The notes: a model not told the origin generated them from the letters alone. A stretch of 64,000 nucleotides of DNA from Actinomyces sp. AC-20-1 (GCF_023369555.1 NZ_JACJVC010000010.1:23833-87832); one strand, 5' to 3'. Shown: positions 25,591-34,951, counted from the stretch's first letter. Program-made: numbers and translations.

Positions 25591-26904
25591 ATGTCAAGAC
25601 CCGAGCACGCAGGTGCTGCCGCCAGCAGCGAGGACACCGGCGACCTCATCGGCTACCGGGGCCACGACGTCGAGCGCTACGTCCCCGAGCCCGCCAAGAA
25701 CCCGCAGCGCACCCCCTTCGAGCGCGACCGCGCCCGCGTGCTGCACTCCTCGGGCCTGCGCCGCCTGGGCGCCAAGACCCAGGTGCTGGGCCCCTCCAGC
25801 GACGACTTCGTGCGCACCCGCCTGACCCACTCCCTCGAGGTGGCCCAGGTGGGCCGCTCGATCGGCCAGGCGCTGGGCTGCGACCCCGACGTCGTCGACA
25901 CCGCCTGCCTCGCCCACGACCTGGGCCACCCGCCCTACGGGCACAACGGGGAGAAGGCCCTGGACGTCGTCGCCGCCTCCATCGGCGGCTTCGAGGGCAA
26001 CGCCCAGACCATGCGGCTGGTCACCCGCCTCGAGCCCAAGAGCCTCGACGCCGCCGGCCGTAGCGTCGGCCTCAACCTCACCCGGGCGAGCCTGGACGCC
26101 ATCGCGAAGTACCCGTGGGCCAGGGGCGAGGGCCCCGGCGGGCCCGAGGGCAGGAGCGCGCGCAAGTACGGCTGCTACGACGACGACCTGGCCGTCTTCA
26201 CCTGGATGCGCCAGGGCGCCCCCGTCCACCGCCGCTGCCTCGAGGCGCAGGTGATGGACCTGTCCGACGACGTCGGCTACTCCGTCCACGACGTCGAGGA
26301 CGCCATCGCCCTGGGGCGCATGGACCCCGCCGCCGTCACGGCCGACGCCGAGGCCCAGGCCATCGTCGACGCCACCCGGGACTGGTACGGGCCGGGCACC
26401 AGCGCCGACCGCCTCGGCGCGGCCTGGCAGCGCCTGACCGGCGCCGGCTTCTGGATCCACGGCTACACCGGCTCGCCCCGGGACGCGGCGGGCCTGAAGA
26501 ACCTCACGAGCCAGCTCATCGGCCGCTTCGTGTCCGCCGTCGCCGCCGCCACACGTGAGGTCTTCGGCGACGGGCCCCTGTCGCGCTACGAGGCGGACCT
26601 CGTCATCCCCGAGGACACGGCCGACGAGATCCTGGTGCTCAAGGGCGCGGCCGTGCGCTACGTCATGGCGCCGCGCGAGCACGAGCCCGTCTACCTGCGC
26701 CAGCGCACCGAGCTCTTCGACCTCGCCGACGTCCTCACCGAGTCGGGCGACCGCCACCTCGAGCCCGTCTTCGCCCACGCCTGGCGCGAGGCCGGTGACG
26801 AGGCCGGGCGCCTGCGCGCCGTCGTCGACCAGCTCGCCTCCCTCACCGACACCTCCGCGCGCCAGTGGCACGCCCGCCTGTGCGGGATGCTCTCCGAGGT
26901 CTGA
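25591..26904 (+). CDS. dgt: dGTPase-like HD-domain triphosphohydrolase
   Basis: Hydrolyses deoxynucleoside triphosphates to nucleoside and triphosphate, influencing dNTP pools. The 437-residue protein carries the HD signature: H80 in RTRLTHSLEVAQVGR and H109-D110 in CLAHDLGHPPYGHNGE, with FEGNAQTMRLVTRLE next and the later metal ligand in VMDLSDDVGYSVHDVED. The pairing with dnaG downstream (63-base gap) is a conserved actinobacterial arrangement. The start is set by a TAGGCT -10 box 6 bases upstream. Confidence 0.93.
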   Translation: MSRPEHAGAAASSEDTGDLIGYRGHDVERYVPEPAKNPQRTPFERDRARVLHSSGLRRLGAKTQVLGPSSDDFVRTRLTHSLEVAQVGRSIGQALGCDPDVVDTACLAHDLGHPPYGHNGEKALDVVAASIGGFEGNAQTMRLVTRLEPKSLDAAGRSVGLNLTRASLDAIAKYPWARGEGPGGPEGRSARKYGCYDDDLAVFTWMRQGAPVHRRCLEAQVMDLSDDVGYSVHDVEDAIALGRMDPAAVTADAEAQAIVDATRDWYGPGTSADRLGAAWQRLTGAGFWIHGYTGSPRDAAGLKNLTSQLIGRFVSAVAAATREVFGDGPLSRYEADLVIPEDTADEILVLKGAAVRYVMAPREHEPVYLRQRTELFDLADVLTESGDRHLEPVFAHAWREAGDEAGRLRAVVDQLASLTDTSARQWHARLCGMLSEV

Positions 26905-26955
26905 GCGCTGTCCACAGCCCCCGGGGCCCGACGTCGTCGCCCGCGCCCGCCCGTC

Positions 26956-26961
26956 TAGGAT
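26956..26961 (+). promoter_or_regulatory. Leaderless -10 box of dnaG
   Basis: TAGGAT, 6 bases before ATG 26968. A near-DnaA box, CTGTCCACA, lies at 26908-26916 in the same 63-base gap. Confidence 0.65.
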
Positions 26962-26967
26962 GAGGCC

Positions 26968-28965
26968 ATGGCGGGACTCATCAAGCGCGAGGACATCGAG
27001 GCCGTGCGCGAGCGCGCCAGGATCGAGGACGTCGTCGGAGAGCACGTCACCCTCAAGAGCGGCGGCGTCGGCTCCATGAAGGGGCTGTGCCCCTTCCACG
27101 ACGAGCGCACCCCCTCCTTCAACGTCCGCCCGCAGCTGGGACTGTGGCACTGCTTCGGCTGCGGCGAGGGCGGCGACGTCATCGCCTTCGTCCAGAAGGT
27201 CAACCACCTCGGCTTCACCGAGGCCGTCGAGTACCTGGCCGGGCGCGTCGGCGTCCAGCTGCGCTACGAGGACGGCGGCGGCCAGGTGCGCCGCGGCGTC
27301 GAGCCCGGCACCCGCCAGCGCCTGCTCGAGGCCAACCGCGTCGCCGAGGAGTGGTTCCGCGCCCAGCTCAGCCCCACCAACCCCGCGGCCGCCGGCGCCG
27401 GCAGGTTCCTGTTCGGGCGCGGCTTCGACGCCGCCGCCCTGGCGCACTTCGGGGTCGGCTACGCCCCGGCCGGCTGGGACAACCTCGCCCAGCACCTGCG
27501 CTCCAAGGGCTTCACCGAGAAGGAGCTCGTCGACTCCGGCCTGTGCGGCCAGGGGGGTGCCGGCGGCGGCCGCGTCTACGACCGCTTCCGCGACCGCGTC
27601 ATGTGGCCCATCCGCGACGTCACCGGCGCCACCGTCGGCTTCGGCGGCCGGCGCCTGTCCGATGAGGACCCGAGCGTGCCCAAGTACCTCAACACCCCCG
27701 AGACCGCCATCTACCACAAGGGCCAGGTCCTCTACGGCCTCGACCTGGCCAAGAGGAGCATCGCCCGGGACCGGCGCGTCGTCGTCGTCGAGGGCTACAC
27801 CGACGTCATGGCCGCCCACCTGTCCGGAGTCGAGTGCGCCGTCGCCACCTGCGGCACCGCCTTCGGCGAGGACCACGTGCGCATCGTGAGGCGACTGCTG
27901 GGCGACGCCGCCGACCCCTCCGCCGGGGTCCTCATGGGCAACCGGGTGCGCGGCGGGGAGGTCGTCTTCACCTTCGACGGCGACGCCGCCGGGCGCAAGG
28001 CCGCCCTGCGCGCCTACGGCGAGGACCAGCACTTCGCCGCCCAGACCTTCGTCGCCGTCGACCCCAACGGCCTGGACCCCTGCGACCTGCGCCTGCAGGA
28101 GGGGGCCGACGGCATCCCGCGCCTGCTCGAGCGCCGCAAGCCCCTCTTCGAGTTCGTCATCCGCACCTCGCTGGCCTCCTTCGACCTCGACACGGCCGAG
28201 GGGCGCGTGCGGGGCCTGCGCACCGCGGCCCCGGTGGTCGCCGGCATCCGCGACCGGGCGCTGCGCCGCGAGTACACGCGCAGGCTCGCCGGCTGGCTCG
28301 CCCTGCCCGAGCGGGAGGTCCTGGGCGCCGTCCAGGCCGCCGAGCGGCGCGGCGGCGGCGACCTCGCGCCCCAGGACGAGGCCCTGCCCGGCGGTGGGGC
28401 GCGCCCCGCCCTCTCGCCCGCCCAGGACAGGGTCACGGCCCTCGAGCGGCAGGTCCTGGCCGTCATGGTCCAGATGCCGCTGGTCGCCTCGCGCGCCGGC
28501 GCAGACGCCATCGAGCCCGCGGCCTTCGTCGACCCGGTCCACCGCGCGGCCTTCGAGGCCCTTGAGGCCGCCGGGGGCGTCGACCGCGCCGAGCAGGAGG
28601 TCCAGTCGCTGACCGCGGGCGGGGCCGGCCGCGAGGCCGTCGAGCGCACGGCCGTCGGCCGCTGGGTCGAGCAGGTGCGGCTGGGGGCGGCCCCCGAGGT
28701 GGACAACGCCCTGACCGCGCTGGCCGTCGTCGAGCTGCCCCTGGCGCTGCGCCGTGACGCCAACGGCGTGGTGGACGAGGCCTCCGTCGAGCGCTACGCG
28801 CGCGAGGTCATCACCTCCCTGGCCCGTATGGGCGTCAACCGGCGCCTGACCGAGCTGAGGGGGCGCCAGCGGCGCATGTCGCCCGAGGACGAGGGCTACC
28901 GGGAGGTCTTCGAGGAGATCATCGGCCTGGAGAACCGGCGCATCCAGCTGAGCCAGCCGGTCTGA
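26968..28965 (+). CDS. dnaG: DNA primase
   Basis: Synthesises RNA primers at the replication fork. The 665-residue protein has the CHC2 zinc ribbon (C41, H44, C62, C65: CPFHDERTPSF and WHCFGCGEGGD). The TOPRIM polymerase core follows, with VVVVEGYTDVMAAHLSG holding the metal-binding glutamate and EVVFTFDGDAAGRKAAL the DxD. The C-terminal helicase-binding region begins after about residue 460 and ends in GYREVFEEIIGLENRRIQL. It has its own leaderless promoter although it follows dgt. Confidence 0.96.
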   Translation: MAGLIKREDIEAVRERARIEDVVGEHVTLKSGGVGSMKGLCPFHDERTPSFNVRPQLGLWHCFGCGEGGDVIAFVQKVNHLGFTEAVEYLAGRVGVQLRYEDGGGQVRRGVEPGTRQRLLEANRVAEEWFRAQLSPTNPAAAGAGRFLFGRGFDAAALAHFGVGYAPAGWDNLAQHLRSKGFTEKELVDSGLCGQGGAGGGRVYDRFRDRVMWPIRDVTGATVGFGGRRLSDEDPSVPKYLNTPETAIYHKGQVLYGLDLAKRSIARDRRVVVVEGYTDVMAAHLSGVECAVATCGTAFGEDHVRIVRRLLGDAADPSAGVLMGNRVRGGEVVFTFDGDAAGRKAALRAYGEDQHFAAQTFVAVDPNGLDPCDLRLQEGADGIPRLLERRKPLFEFVIRTSLASFDLDTAEGRVRGLRTAAPVVAGIRDRALRREYTRRLAGWLALPEREVLGAVQAAERRGGGDLAPQDEALPGGGARPALSPAQDRVTALERQVLAVMVQMPLVASRAGADAIEPAAFVDPVHRAAFEALEAAGGVDRAEQEVQSLTAGGAGREAVERTAVGRWVEQVRLGAAPEVDNALTALAVVELPLALRRDANGVVDEASVERYAREVITSLARMGVNRRLTELRGRQRRMSPEDEGYREVFEEIIGLENRRIQLSQPV

Positions 28966-29039
28966 GCCCGCCGCCCAGGGGGCGGACGGTGCCTGCGGGC
29001 CGGAGCCGGCAGCCGGTGCCGGGGACGCCCGGGGACGAC

Positions 29040-29068
29040 GGAGGCCCGGTCCTCAGGACCGGGCCTCC
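29040..29068. terminator. Terminator shared by dnaG and tRNA-Asn
   Basis: A perfect 13-bp stem, GGAGGCCCGGTCC (29040-29052) with GGACCGGGCCTCC (29056-29068), and a TCA loop. It is downstream of dnaG on plus and 3 bases past the tRNA-Asn 3' end on minus. Confidence 0.85.
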
Positions 29069-29071
29069 GGG

Positions 29072-29146
29072 TGGCTCCCGCGGCTGGACTCGAACCAGCA
29101 ACCGTTCGATTAACAGTCGAGTGCTCTGCCATTGAGCTACGCGGGA
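29072..29146 (-). tRNA. tRNA-Asn(GTT)
   Basis: Full cloverleaf: acceptor TCCCGCG pairing with CGCGGGA, anticodon loop CTGTTAA with GTT, T arm GGTTCGAGTCC and an encoded CCA end. Confidence 0.97.
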
Positions 29147-29207
29147 ATCGCGCTGGGCGCGGGTAGAACTCTAGCAACCGCGCCCGAGGGCGTCGAATCG
29201 GCCTCAT

Positions 29208-29861
29208 TCAGGGGATCGGCGGAATCCCGGGAGAATCGGTGCGTGTGGGCAGCCCCACACCGTCGTGGACCCGGCGCAGGAGCGCCTGGACCTCATCCGG
29301 GAAGCCCGCCACGCCCTCGGAGCGCGCCCCGGGCTCCAGGACGGTGTACAGCCCGCCGTCCTCCGCCCGGCGCACCGAGGCGGTCAACCGCACCCCGCTG
29401 GGCAGGGTGGTCGAGACGTGGTGGACGATCATGGCCTCCACCCGCTCGCGCAGGCAGCGCAGGAAGGGTGCCTCGTCCACCTCGCGAACCTCCTCGAGGG
29501 GCCCCCGCGCGTCCGCGCCCACCTCGTAGCGCAGCACCGGCGGCACGTGCACCCGCCTCTCGGCGCTCTCGCCGAGCAGCCGGAGCGTGAGCACGCGCTC
29601 CTCGGCGTCCCAGGACGCCCGGGTCAGGCGGTCCCAGCTCAGGCGCTCGGGCAGCGGCAGCGCCATCGCGTCGCCCGCAGTGCTGAGCGCCAGCAGCGCG
29701 GCCGGGGTGGACACGAGCCAGCAGGCCCCCTCCGAGCCGACGGGCACCGCCCCCAGCACACGCGTGCCCCGGCCGAGGTCGCGCAGGAGGGCCTGCGGTG
29801 GGACGGCGGTGGCGCGGGCCCTGCGGGAGGGGCGCAGACGGGGCAGGCGGGGCAGCGGCAT
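29208..29861 (-). CDS. Conserved actinobacterial-type protein of unknown function
   Basis: A 217-residue soluble protein I do not recognise by name. The N-terminus is arginine/proline-rich ([20 protein letters not shown]). The middle looks like a beta-rich module with [20 protein letters not shown] (20 residues from about 73) and [15 protein letters not shown], followed by a helical MIVHHV segment and a Pro-rich tail. No signal peptide or membrane helix is seen. ATG 29861 has a TAGCCT box 6 bases upstream, so it is leaderless. It is transcribed divergently from def. The promoter and the internally consistent frame support a real gene. Confidence 0.75.
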   Translation of the reverse strand: MPLPRLPRLRPSRRARATAVPPQALLRDLGRGTRVLGAVPVGSEGACWLVSTPAALLALSTAGDAMALPLPERLSWDRLTRASWDAEERVLTLRLLGESAERRVHVPPVLRYEVGADARGPLEEVREVDEAPFLRCLRERVEAMIVHHVSTTLPSGVRLTASVRRAEDGGLYTVLEPGARSEGVAGFPDEVQALLRRVHDGVGLPTRTDSPGIPPIP

Positions 29862-29867
29862 ACGCGC

Positions 29868-29913
29868 AGGCTACCGGCGCCCCGCCGCGTGCCCAGCGCG
29901 CACGTGCGAGGAT
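29868..29913. promoter_or_regulatory. Divergent leaderless promoters of the unknown gene and def
   Basis: Minus strand TAGCCT (29873-29868) is 6 bases before ATG 29861. Plus strand GAGGAT (29908-29913), a weaker box, is 6 bases before ATG 29920. Confidence 0.55.
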
Positions 29914-29919
29914 GTCCCC

Positions 29920-30411
29920 ATGGCACATCGCGACATCCGCATCATCGGCGACCCCGTCCTGCGCACGGAGTGCGACTGGATCACCGACATCGACGACTCC
30001 GTCAAGCAGCTCGTCGAGGACCTGCTCGAGAACGTCGACGCCGAGGGTCGTGCGGGCCTGGCCGCCAACCAGATCGGCGTCGGCCTGCGCGCCTTCTCCT
30101 GGAACATCGACGGCGAGATCGGCTACATCCTCAACCCCCGGATCCAGGAGCTCGACTTCGACGAGTACCAGGACGGCGATGAGGGCTGCCTGTCCGTGCC
30201 GGACCTGTGGTACCCCACCAAGCGGGCCTGGTACGCGCGCGCCGTCGGCATGGACCTGGACGGCAAGGAGGTCGTCGTCGAGGGGGAGGAGCTCATGGGC
30301 CGCTGCATCCAGCACGAGTGCGACCACCTGGACGGGCACCTCTACCTCGACCGCCTGGACCGCCGCACCCGCGCCAAGGCGATGAGGGACCTGCGGGCCA
30401 AGGGGCTCTGA
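29920..30411 (+). CDS. def: Peptide deformylase
   Basis: Removes the formyl group from nascent protein N-termini. In 163 residues all three motifs are present: GLAANQIG (46-53), EGCLSV (88-93, metal ligand C90) and QHECDH (131-136, ligands H132 and H136 with catalytic E133). The HECDH variant is typical of actinobacterial deformylases. ATG 29920 has only the GAGGAT box 6 bases upstream and no ribosome binding site, so it is probably leaderless. Confidence 0.95.
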   Translation: MAHRDIRIIGDPVLRTECDWITDIDDSVKQLVEDLLENVDAEGRAGLAANQIGVGLRAFSWNIDGEIGYILNPRIQELDFDEYQDGDEGCLSVPDLWYPTKRAWYARAVGMDLDGKEVVVEGEELMGRCIQHECDHLDGHLYLDRLDRRTRAKAMRDLRAKGL

Positions 30412-30457
30412 GGGGCTGCGGACGAGTCGCTGCTCGAAGCCCGTCGGCTGGCGGGCG

Positions 30458-30498
30458 CGTGGGCGGGCGCGCCGGGTGGACCGGCGCGCCCGCCCACG
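30458..30498 (+). terminator. Strong hairpin after def
   Basis: A perfect 18-bp stem, 30458-30475 with 30481-30498, and a GTGGA loop, 46 bases past the def stop. A CATACT hexamer at 30500-30505 follows and could belong to the next gene's promoter. Confidence 0.8.
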
Positions 30499-30597
30499 TC
30501 ATACTGGTGGGGCACGCCGCGTGCGTCATGAGGACCGCTGGTTCCGGCTCGAGAACGTTGGGGAAGACGACTCTCGAACCACAGGAGGCGATCCGTC

Positions 30598-31098
30598 GTG
30601 AACGGTGCTTACACCCGCGGTGTACTTTTCGTGCACTCTGCGCCCCGCGCGCTGTGCCCGCACATCGAGTGGGCCGCCGCCGAGGCCCTGGGCGCCCGCG
30701 CGCACCTGGACTGGACCGAGCAGCCCGCGGCCCCCGGCATGATGCGGGCCGAGACCAGCTGGGTCGGCCCGGTCGGCACCGGCGCCCGTCTCACCAGCGC
30801 CCTGCGCGGCTGGGCGAACCTGCGCTACGAGGTGACCGAGGAGGCCTCGCCCGGCACCGACGGCGGACGCTGGTCCCACACGCCCGACCTCGGCATCTTC
30901 CACGCCCAGACGGACGCGCACGGCAACGTCGTCGTCCCCGAGGACCGTGTGCGGGCCGCGCTCCTGCACGCCGACGAGCCCGCGGTCATGCGCCGCGAGC
31001 TCGACCTCGCCCTCGGCCAGGCCTGGGACGACGAGCTCGAGCCCTTCCGCTACGCCGGGGCCGGGGCCCCCGTGCGCTGGCTCCACCGGGTCGGCTGA
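30598..31098 (+). CDS. DUF3145 family protein
   Basis: A 166-residue actinobacterial protein of unknown function. Recognisable family stretches are TRGVLFVHSAPRALCPHIEW at the N-terminus, WVGPVGTGARLTSALRGW and the C-terminal AWDDELEPFRYAGAG with VRWLHRVG. It starts at GTG 30598 behind AGGAGG. DUF3145 genes are known neighbours of fatty-acid synthase genes in actinobacteria, and here it converges on fabF with a 35-base gap. A role linked to lipid synthesis is suggested only by this context. Confidence 0.88.
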   Translation: MNGAYTRGVLFVHSAPRALCPHIEWAAAEALGARAHLDWTEQPAAPGMMRAETSWVGPVGTGARLTSALRGWANLRYEVTEEASPGTDGGRWSHTPDLGIFHAQTDAHGNVVVPEDRVRAALLHADEPAVMRRELDLALGQAWDDELEPFRYAGAGAPVRWLHRVG

Positions 31099-31133
31099 GC
31101 CTCCCGGCCCCACCGCCCAGCGGGCCGGCTCTC

Positions 31134-32396
31134 TCAGGCCGTGAAGGCCAGGGCCACGTCGTGCCCGCCGAAGCCGAAGGACGTGCTCACCGCCACCCGC
31201 AGCCCGGGTGCCCGGCGCCCCCCGGGGCCCACGACGTCCAGGCCCGTCGCCGAGACCTCCGTGTCGATCCCAGCCGGCAGCAGCGTCGGCGGCAGCCACC
31301 CCTCGACGAGCGCCATGACGGCCAGCACCGCCTCAAGACCGCCCGCGCCGCCCAGAAGGTGGCCGGTGGAGGACTTCGTCGCCGAGACCGCGGCGACCGG
31401 GACCGTGCGTGCCAGGACCCGCGCCTCGACGACGTCGCCGGCCGGCGTCGAGGTCGCGTGGGCGTTGACGTGCCCCACCTCGGCCGGGTCGATCCCCCCG
31501 CGCCCCAGGGCCAGGCGCAGGGCCCGCTCCTGCTCGGCGCCACTGGGCTCCGGCCGGGCCACGTCGTAGCCGTCAGCCGTCACCCCGGCGCCCGCCAGCA
31601 CCGCCAGGACCGCGGCGCCGCGCGCCGCCGCGTGCTCGGCCGCCTCGAGGACGAGCACGCCCGCGCCCTCACCCAGGACGAAGCCGTCACGGTCCGGCGC
31701 GAAGGGCCGCGAGGCCGTTGCCGGCTCCTCGTTGCGGGTGGACAGGGCCCTCATCGCCGCGAAGGCCGCCACCGTCATCGGGTGCAGGGCCGCGTCCGTG
31801 CCGCCGGCGACGACGACGTCGGCCCGGTCCAGGGCGATGAGGTCCGCCGCGTGGGCGATCGCCTCCGCGCCCGAGGCGCAGGCCGAGACGGGCGCGTGGA
31901 CGCCGGCCCTGGCCCCCAGCTCGATGCCGACCGTGGCCGCGGGGGCGTTGGGCATGAGGGCGGGCACCGCCGTCGGCAGGACCCGCCGCGGGCCCCGCTC
32001 CCTCAAGGCGTCCCAGGCCTGGATGACGGAGAGCACCGGCCCCATGCCGGGGGAGAGGGACACCGCCAGGCGCTCACCGCTCACCCGCGAGGCCAGGGCC
32101 TCGCCACCGGCCTGGGCCCAGGCCTCACGGGCGGCCAGCAGCGCGCACTGGCTGGCGCGGTCCAGACGGCGCAGCTCGCGGGGCGTGAGCAGCGCGGACG
32201 GGGCGACGGCGAGCGGCGCCGCGATCCTCACGGGCAGGCCGAGCTCCTCGGCCCAGCCCGCGTCGATGGCGCGCACAGCCGTGCGCGAGGCGCGCAGCGC
32301 CTGCCAGGTCCCGGCGACGTCGCCCGCGAGCGGGTTCGTGGTCCCCAGGCCGGTGACGACCGCGGCGCGCGGTGGCAGCGAGGCGGCGTCGAGCAC
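31134..32396 (-). CDS. fabF: Beta-ketoacyl-ACP synthase (KasA/FabF type)
   Basis: Condensing enzyme that elongates acyl chains on acyl carrier protein. The 420-residue protein has the Cys-His-His triad: C173 in VSACASGAEA, H313 in VNAHATSTPAGD and H346 in SSTGHLLGGAGG, plus the terminal FGFGGHDVALAF. It starts at GTG 32396, seven bases after the acpP stop, so both are in one operon downstream of fabD. No reductase, dehydratase or fabH gene is present in the window. Confidence 0.95.
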   Translation of the reverse strand: MLDAASLPPRAAVVTGLGTTNPLAGDVAGTWQALRASRTAVRAIDAGWAEELGLPVRIAAPLAVAPSALLTPRELRRLDRASQCALLAAREAWAQAGGEALASRVSGERLAVSLSPGMGPVLSVIQAWDALRERGPRRVLPTAVPALMPNAPAATVGIELGARAGVHAPVSACASGAEAIAHAADLIALDRADVVVAGGTDAALHPMTVAAFAAMRALSTRNEEPATASRPFAPDRDGFVLGEGAGVLVLEAAEHAAARGAAVLAVLAGAGVTADGYDVARPEPSGAEQERALRLALGRGGIDPAEVGHVNAHATSTPAGDVVEARVLARTVPVAAVSATKSSTGHLLGGAGGLEAVLAVMALVEGWLPPTLLPAGIDTEVSATGLDVVGPGGRRAPGLRVAVSTSFGFGGHDVALAFTA

Positions 32397-32403
32397 GCCG
32401 GCC

Positions 32404-32655
32404 TCAGCCCTTCTGGGAGGACACGAGCGCGACGAGGGAGCCGACCGTCGGCAGTGTCGGGATGAGGGAGTCGTCCAGCGCGACGCCGAAGCGCTCCTCC
32501 ACCTGGGTGGCGATGGTGAGCAGGCCCAGCGAGTCGATGTCGAGGTCGTCGGCGAAGCGGGAGGCCTCGCTCACCGCGCTCACGTCCACGCCGGCCTCCT
32601 CCGCGGTGATCTCGAGGACGGCGGTGAGGACGTCGGTGCTGGTCTCATCGGCCAT
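32404..32655 (-). CDS. acpP: Acyl carrier protein
   Basis: Carries growing acyl chains on a phosphopantetheine arm. The protein is 83 residues and acidic, and the attachment serine is S42 in the DIDSLGLL motif. ATG 32655 has AAGGAG upstream. The 142-base gap to fabD holds a small GGGAC-GATT-GTCCC hairpin (32750-32763), which could be an operator or processing site, and no trace of a fabH gene. Confidence 0.94.
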   Translation of the reverse strand: MADETSTDVLTAVLEITAEEAGVDVSAVSEASRFADDLDIDSLGLLTIATQVEERFGVALDDSLIPTLPTVGSLVALVSSQKG

Positions 32656-32797
32656 GGTGGCTCCTTCGGCTGGGACGGGCCCGCGAGGGCCCGGCAGGGG
32701 CTGGACGCCGTGCCCGGGGGCTCGGCGCGTCGGGCGGTCCGCCCGGTCCGGGACGATTGTCCCTCATCGGCGGTGGTGCGCGTGACCGGCTACGCCC

Positions 32798-33763
32798 TCA
32801 GCCCAGGGCAGTGAGCCCGACCCCCGGCAGGCCGCGCCGGGCCAGGCCCGCCAGTGCCCGGGAGGGAGCCAGCACCACGGCCTCCACGGTGCCCAGGGCG
32901 AGCAGCCGCTCCTGGGCGAGGTCCCAGCGCACCGGCGCCGTCAGCTTGCCCGCCAGTGCCTCGAGAAGCACCCGCGACGAGGCGCCGACCGGGTGGAGAC
33001 CACCGGTCGCGTCATCGACCACGGGGCGCATCAGGGGCCGCTCGGGCAGGGTGCTGACCTCCTGCGCCAGCGCCGGGGCCGCCCCCGCCATCGCGGGGCA
33101 GTGGAAGGGGCCGGCGACCTCGAGGGGCACGAGCCGGGCCCGGGTGGGAGGAACCAGTCGTGCCATGGCCTCGAAGGTCCCGGAGGCCACGACCTGCTGC
33201 GCGCCGTTGACGTTCGCCACGGTCAGCCCCGCGGCCCTGATCCCCGCGAGCACGGCCTCACGGTCCCCGCCGACGACGGCGGTCATCCCTCCCAGGCGGG
33301 TTCCGTCGTCGGCCGTGCAGCAGGGCTCCATGGCCCGGCCGCGCACCGCTGCCAGCCGCACCGCCTCGAGCGGGGTGAGCGCGCCCGCGAGGGCCAGCGC
33401 GGTGACGGAGCCCAGCGAGTGGCCGGCGACGACGGTGCCCGGCTGCGGGCCGGCCACGGCCACCTGCGCGTCCTCGGCCGGGACGAGCAGCTCCGCGCGC
33501 AGCGCGCTCAGCAACGAGACGAGCACCGTGAGCGGCTGGGCCGCGTGCGTGCCGAGCGGGTCGCCGTCGGGGCTCTCGGCGGACTGCCTCACCAGCTCCG
33601 GCAGGTCGAGGCCGCAGACCCCGCTCGCCTGCGCCACGAGCCGCCCGACGGCCCGGGAGACCTCATCCGACCGGGTGGGCTCCCGCCCCGGGAAATCCGT
33701 CTCGGTGCCGGGCAGCAGTGCCTGCGGCCGTGAGCCCTGCCCCGGGCACAGGACGGCGCGCAC
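32798..33763 (-). CDS. fabD: Malonyl-CoA:ACP transacylase
   Basis: Transfers malonyl groups from CoA to acyl carrier protein. The 321-residue protein has VLCPGQGSRPQA at the N-terminus, the nucleophilic serine in GHSLGSVTALALAG and the catalytic histidine in VAGPFHCPAM. The start is GTG 33763, two bases after the stop of the upstream regulator gene, so translation is coupled. The order regulator-fabD-acpP-fabF matches Rv2242-Rv2245 in mycobacteria. Confidence 0.94.
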   Translation of the reverse strand: MRAVLCPGQGSRPQALLPGTETDFPGREPTRSDEVSRAVGRLVAQASGVCGLDLPELVRQSAESPDGDPLGTHAAQPLTVLVSLLSALRAELLVPAEDAQVAVAGPQPGTVVAGHSLGSVTALALAGALTPLEAVRLAAVRGRAMEPCCTADDGTRLGGMTAVVGGDREAVLAGIRAAGLTVANVNGAQQVVASGTFEAMARLVPPTRARLVPLEVAGPFHCPAMAGAAPALAQEVSTLPERPLMRPVVDDATGGLHPVGASSRVLLEALAGKLTAPVRWDLAQERLLALGTVEAVVLAPSRALAGLARRGLPGVGLTALG

Positions 33764-33765
33764 CC

Positions 33766-34944
33766 TCAGTCCTCCCGCCCAGCCGCCAGCCGGGCGACGA
33801 TGACCGCCATGTGGAGCATGAGGCCGTCGCGGGCGTCGGTGGCGTCCCACCCGACCTGCTCAGCGACCCGGCCCAGGCGGTAGCGCACCGTGTTGGCGTG
33901 CACGAACAAGGCCCTCGCCGTCGCCTCGAGGCTGCCGCCCAGGGCGAGGTAGGTGGCGACCGTCTCCTCGAAGGGCTCGCCCATGGCGTGCAGGGGAGCG
34001 CCGACGAGGGCGGAGATCTGCTCGACGGCGAGCGCGTCGCCGTTGAGCAGCCGCTCGGGCAGGAGGTCGTCGGCGTGGACGGGGTTGGGCGCCTGGGCCC
34101 AGCCCGCCCGGGCGTGCAGCCCCGCCAGCGCCGAGCGCAGTGAGCGCCCCGCCTGGGCCACGCCCGGCACGACAGGACCGATGACAGCCGGGCCGCCCAG
34201 GCGCTCGGCCACCTGGCCGGCGACGCGGTCGATGGCCCGCTCGGGCGCCTCCCCGGGGCCCTGGGAGGAGACCGAGCCGCCGAGGATGATGATGACGGAC
34301 TCGCCGCGCACGGACACGAGGCAGTCGGAGGCCACCTGGCGGCAGTGGTGGCGCAGGCGGGAGACCGCCAGCGCGTCGAGCACCGCCCTGGCGGCGACGG
34401 CGACGACGGGCCCGGAGCCGGACCACCCGGCGGAGCCGGCGCGGGTGGCGGCGTCCTCGGGGGAGTCGTGGAGCATGGCGTCCACCGCCACCGACTCCAG
34501 GCGCGCGTCCCAGGCGCCACGGGCCTCTGCCGCGCGCGCGTAGACCTCCGCGGCGGCGAAGCCGACGTCGCGCCCGAAGGTGAGCACGAGGATCGTCACC
34601 CGGTCCCGCATGTCCTCGGGCACGGTCTGCGGGGCCTCCTCGACGACGACGTCGAGCACGCTGCGCACGAGGGCGAGCGTCTGCTCCAGCGTGATCGTGC
34701 CCGTCAGGGCGGCGGGGGCGACGGAGAAGATCTGGGAGGGGGCCACGGCGGTCTGTGGGTTCTCGACCATGTCGACGAACATCGTCACGCCCAGGCGCGC
34801 GACCTTCTCGATCTGGCGGCGCGGGGCCTCCGGCAGGGTGCGGTACCAGGGGTGGGCGGAGCTGATGCGGTCGATGCAGTGCTCGATGATCGTGTCCTGC
34901 GCCCGGCGCAGGGCCGCCACCGCGGGAGGGCTCAGCTCGTTCAT
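33766..34944 (-). CDS. PucR/CdaR-family regulator of fatty-acid synthesis (FasR-like)
   Basis: A 392-residue DNA-binding protein whose C-terminal helix-turn-helix of the PucR type is clear (SLEATARALFVHANTVRYRL near residue 345), preceded by a GGDEF-like/CdaR central region. Related genes head fab operons in streptomycetes (FasR) and mycobacteria (Rv2242), so it probably regulates fabD-acpP-fabF. I chose ATG 34944: a TACGAT box at 34957-34952 lies 7 bases upstream, and upstream in-frame ATGs would fall before the transcription start. Confidence 0.88.
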   Translation of the reverse strand: MNELSPPAVAALRRAQDTIIEHCIDRISSAHPWYRTLPEAPRRQIEKVARLGVTMFVDMVENPQTAVAPSQIFSVAPAALTGTITLEQTLALVRSVLDVVVEEAPQTVPEDMRDRVTILVLTFGRDVGFAAAEVYARAAEARGAWDARLESVAVDAMLHDSPEDAATRAGSAGWSGSGPVVAVAARAVLDALAVSRLRHHCRQVASDCLVSVRGESVIIILGGSVSSQGPGEAPERAIDRVAGQVAERLGGPAVIGPVVPGVAQAGRSLRSALAGLHARAGWAQAPNPVHADDLLPERLLNGDALAVEQISALVGAPLHAMGEPFEETVATYLALGGSLEATARALFVHANTVRYRLGRVAEQVGWDATDARDGLMLHMAVIVARLAAGRED

Positions 34945-34951
34945 GCCTCTC

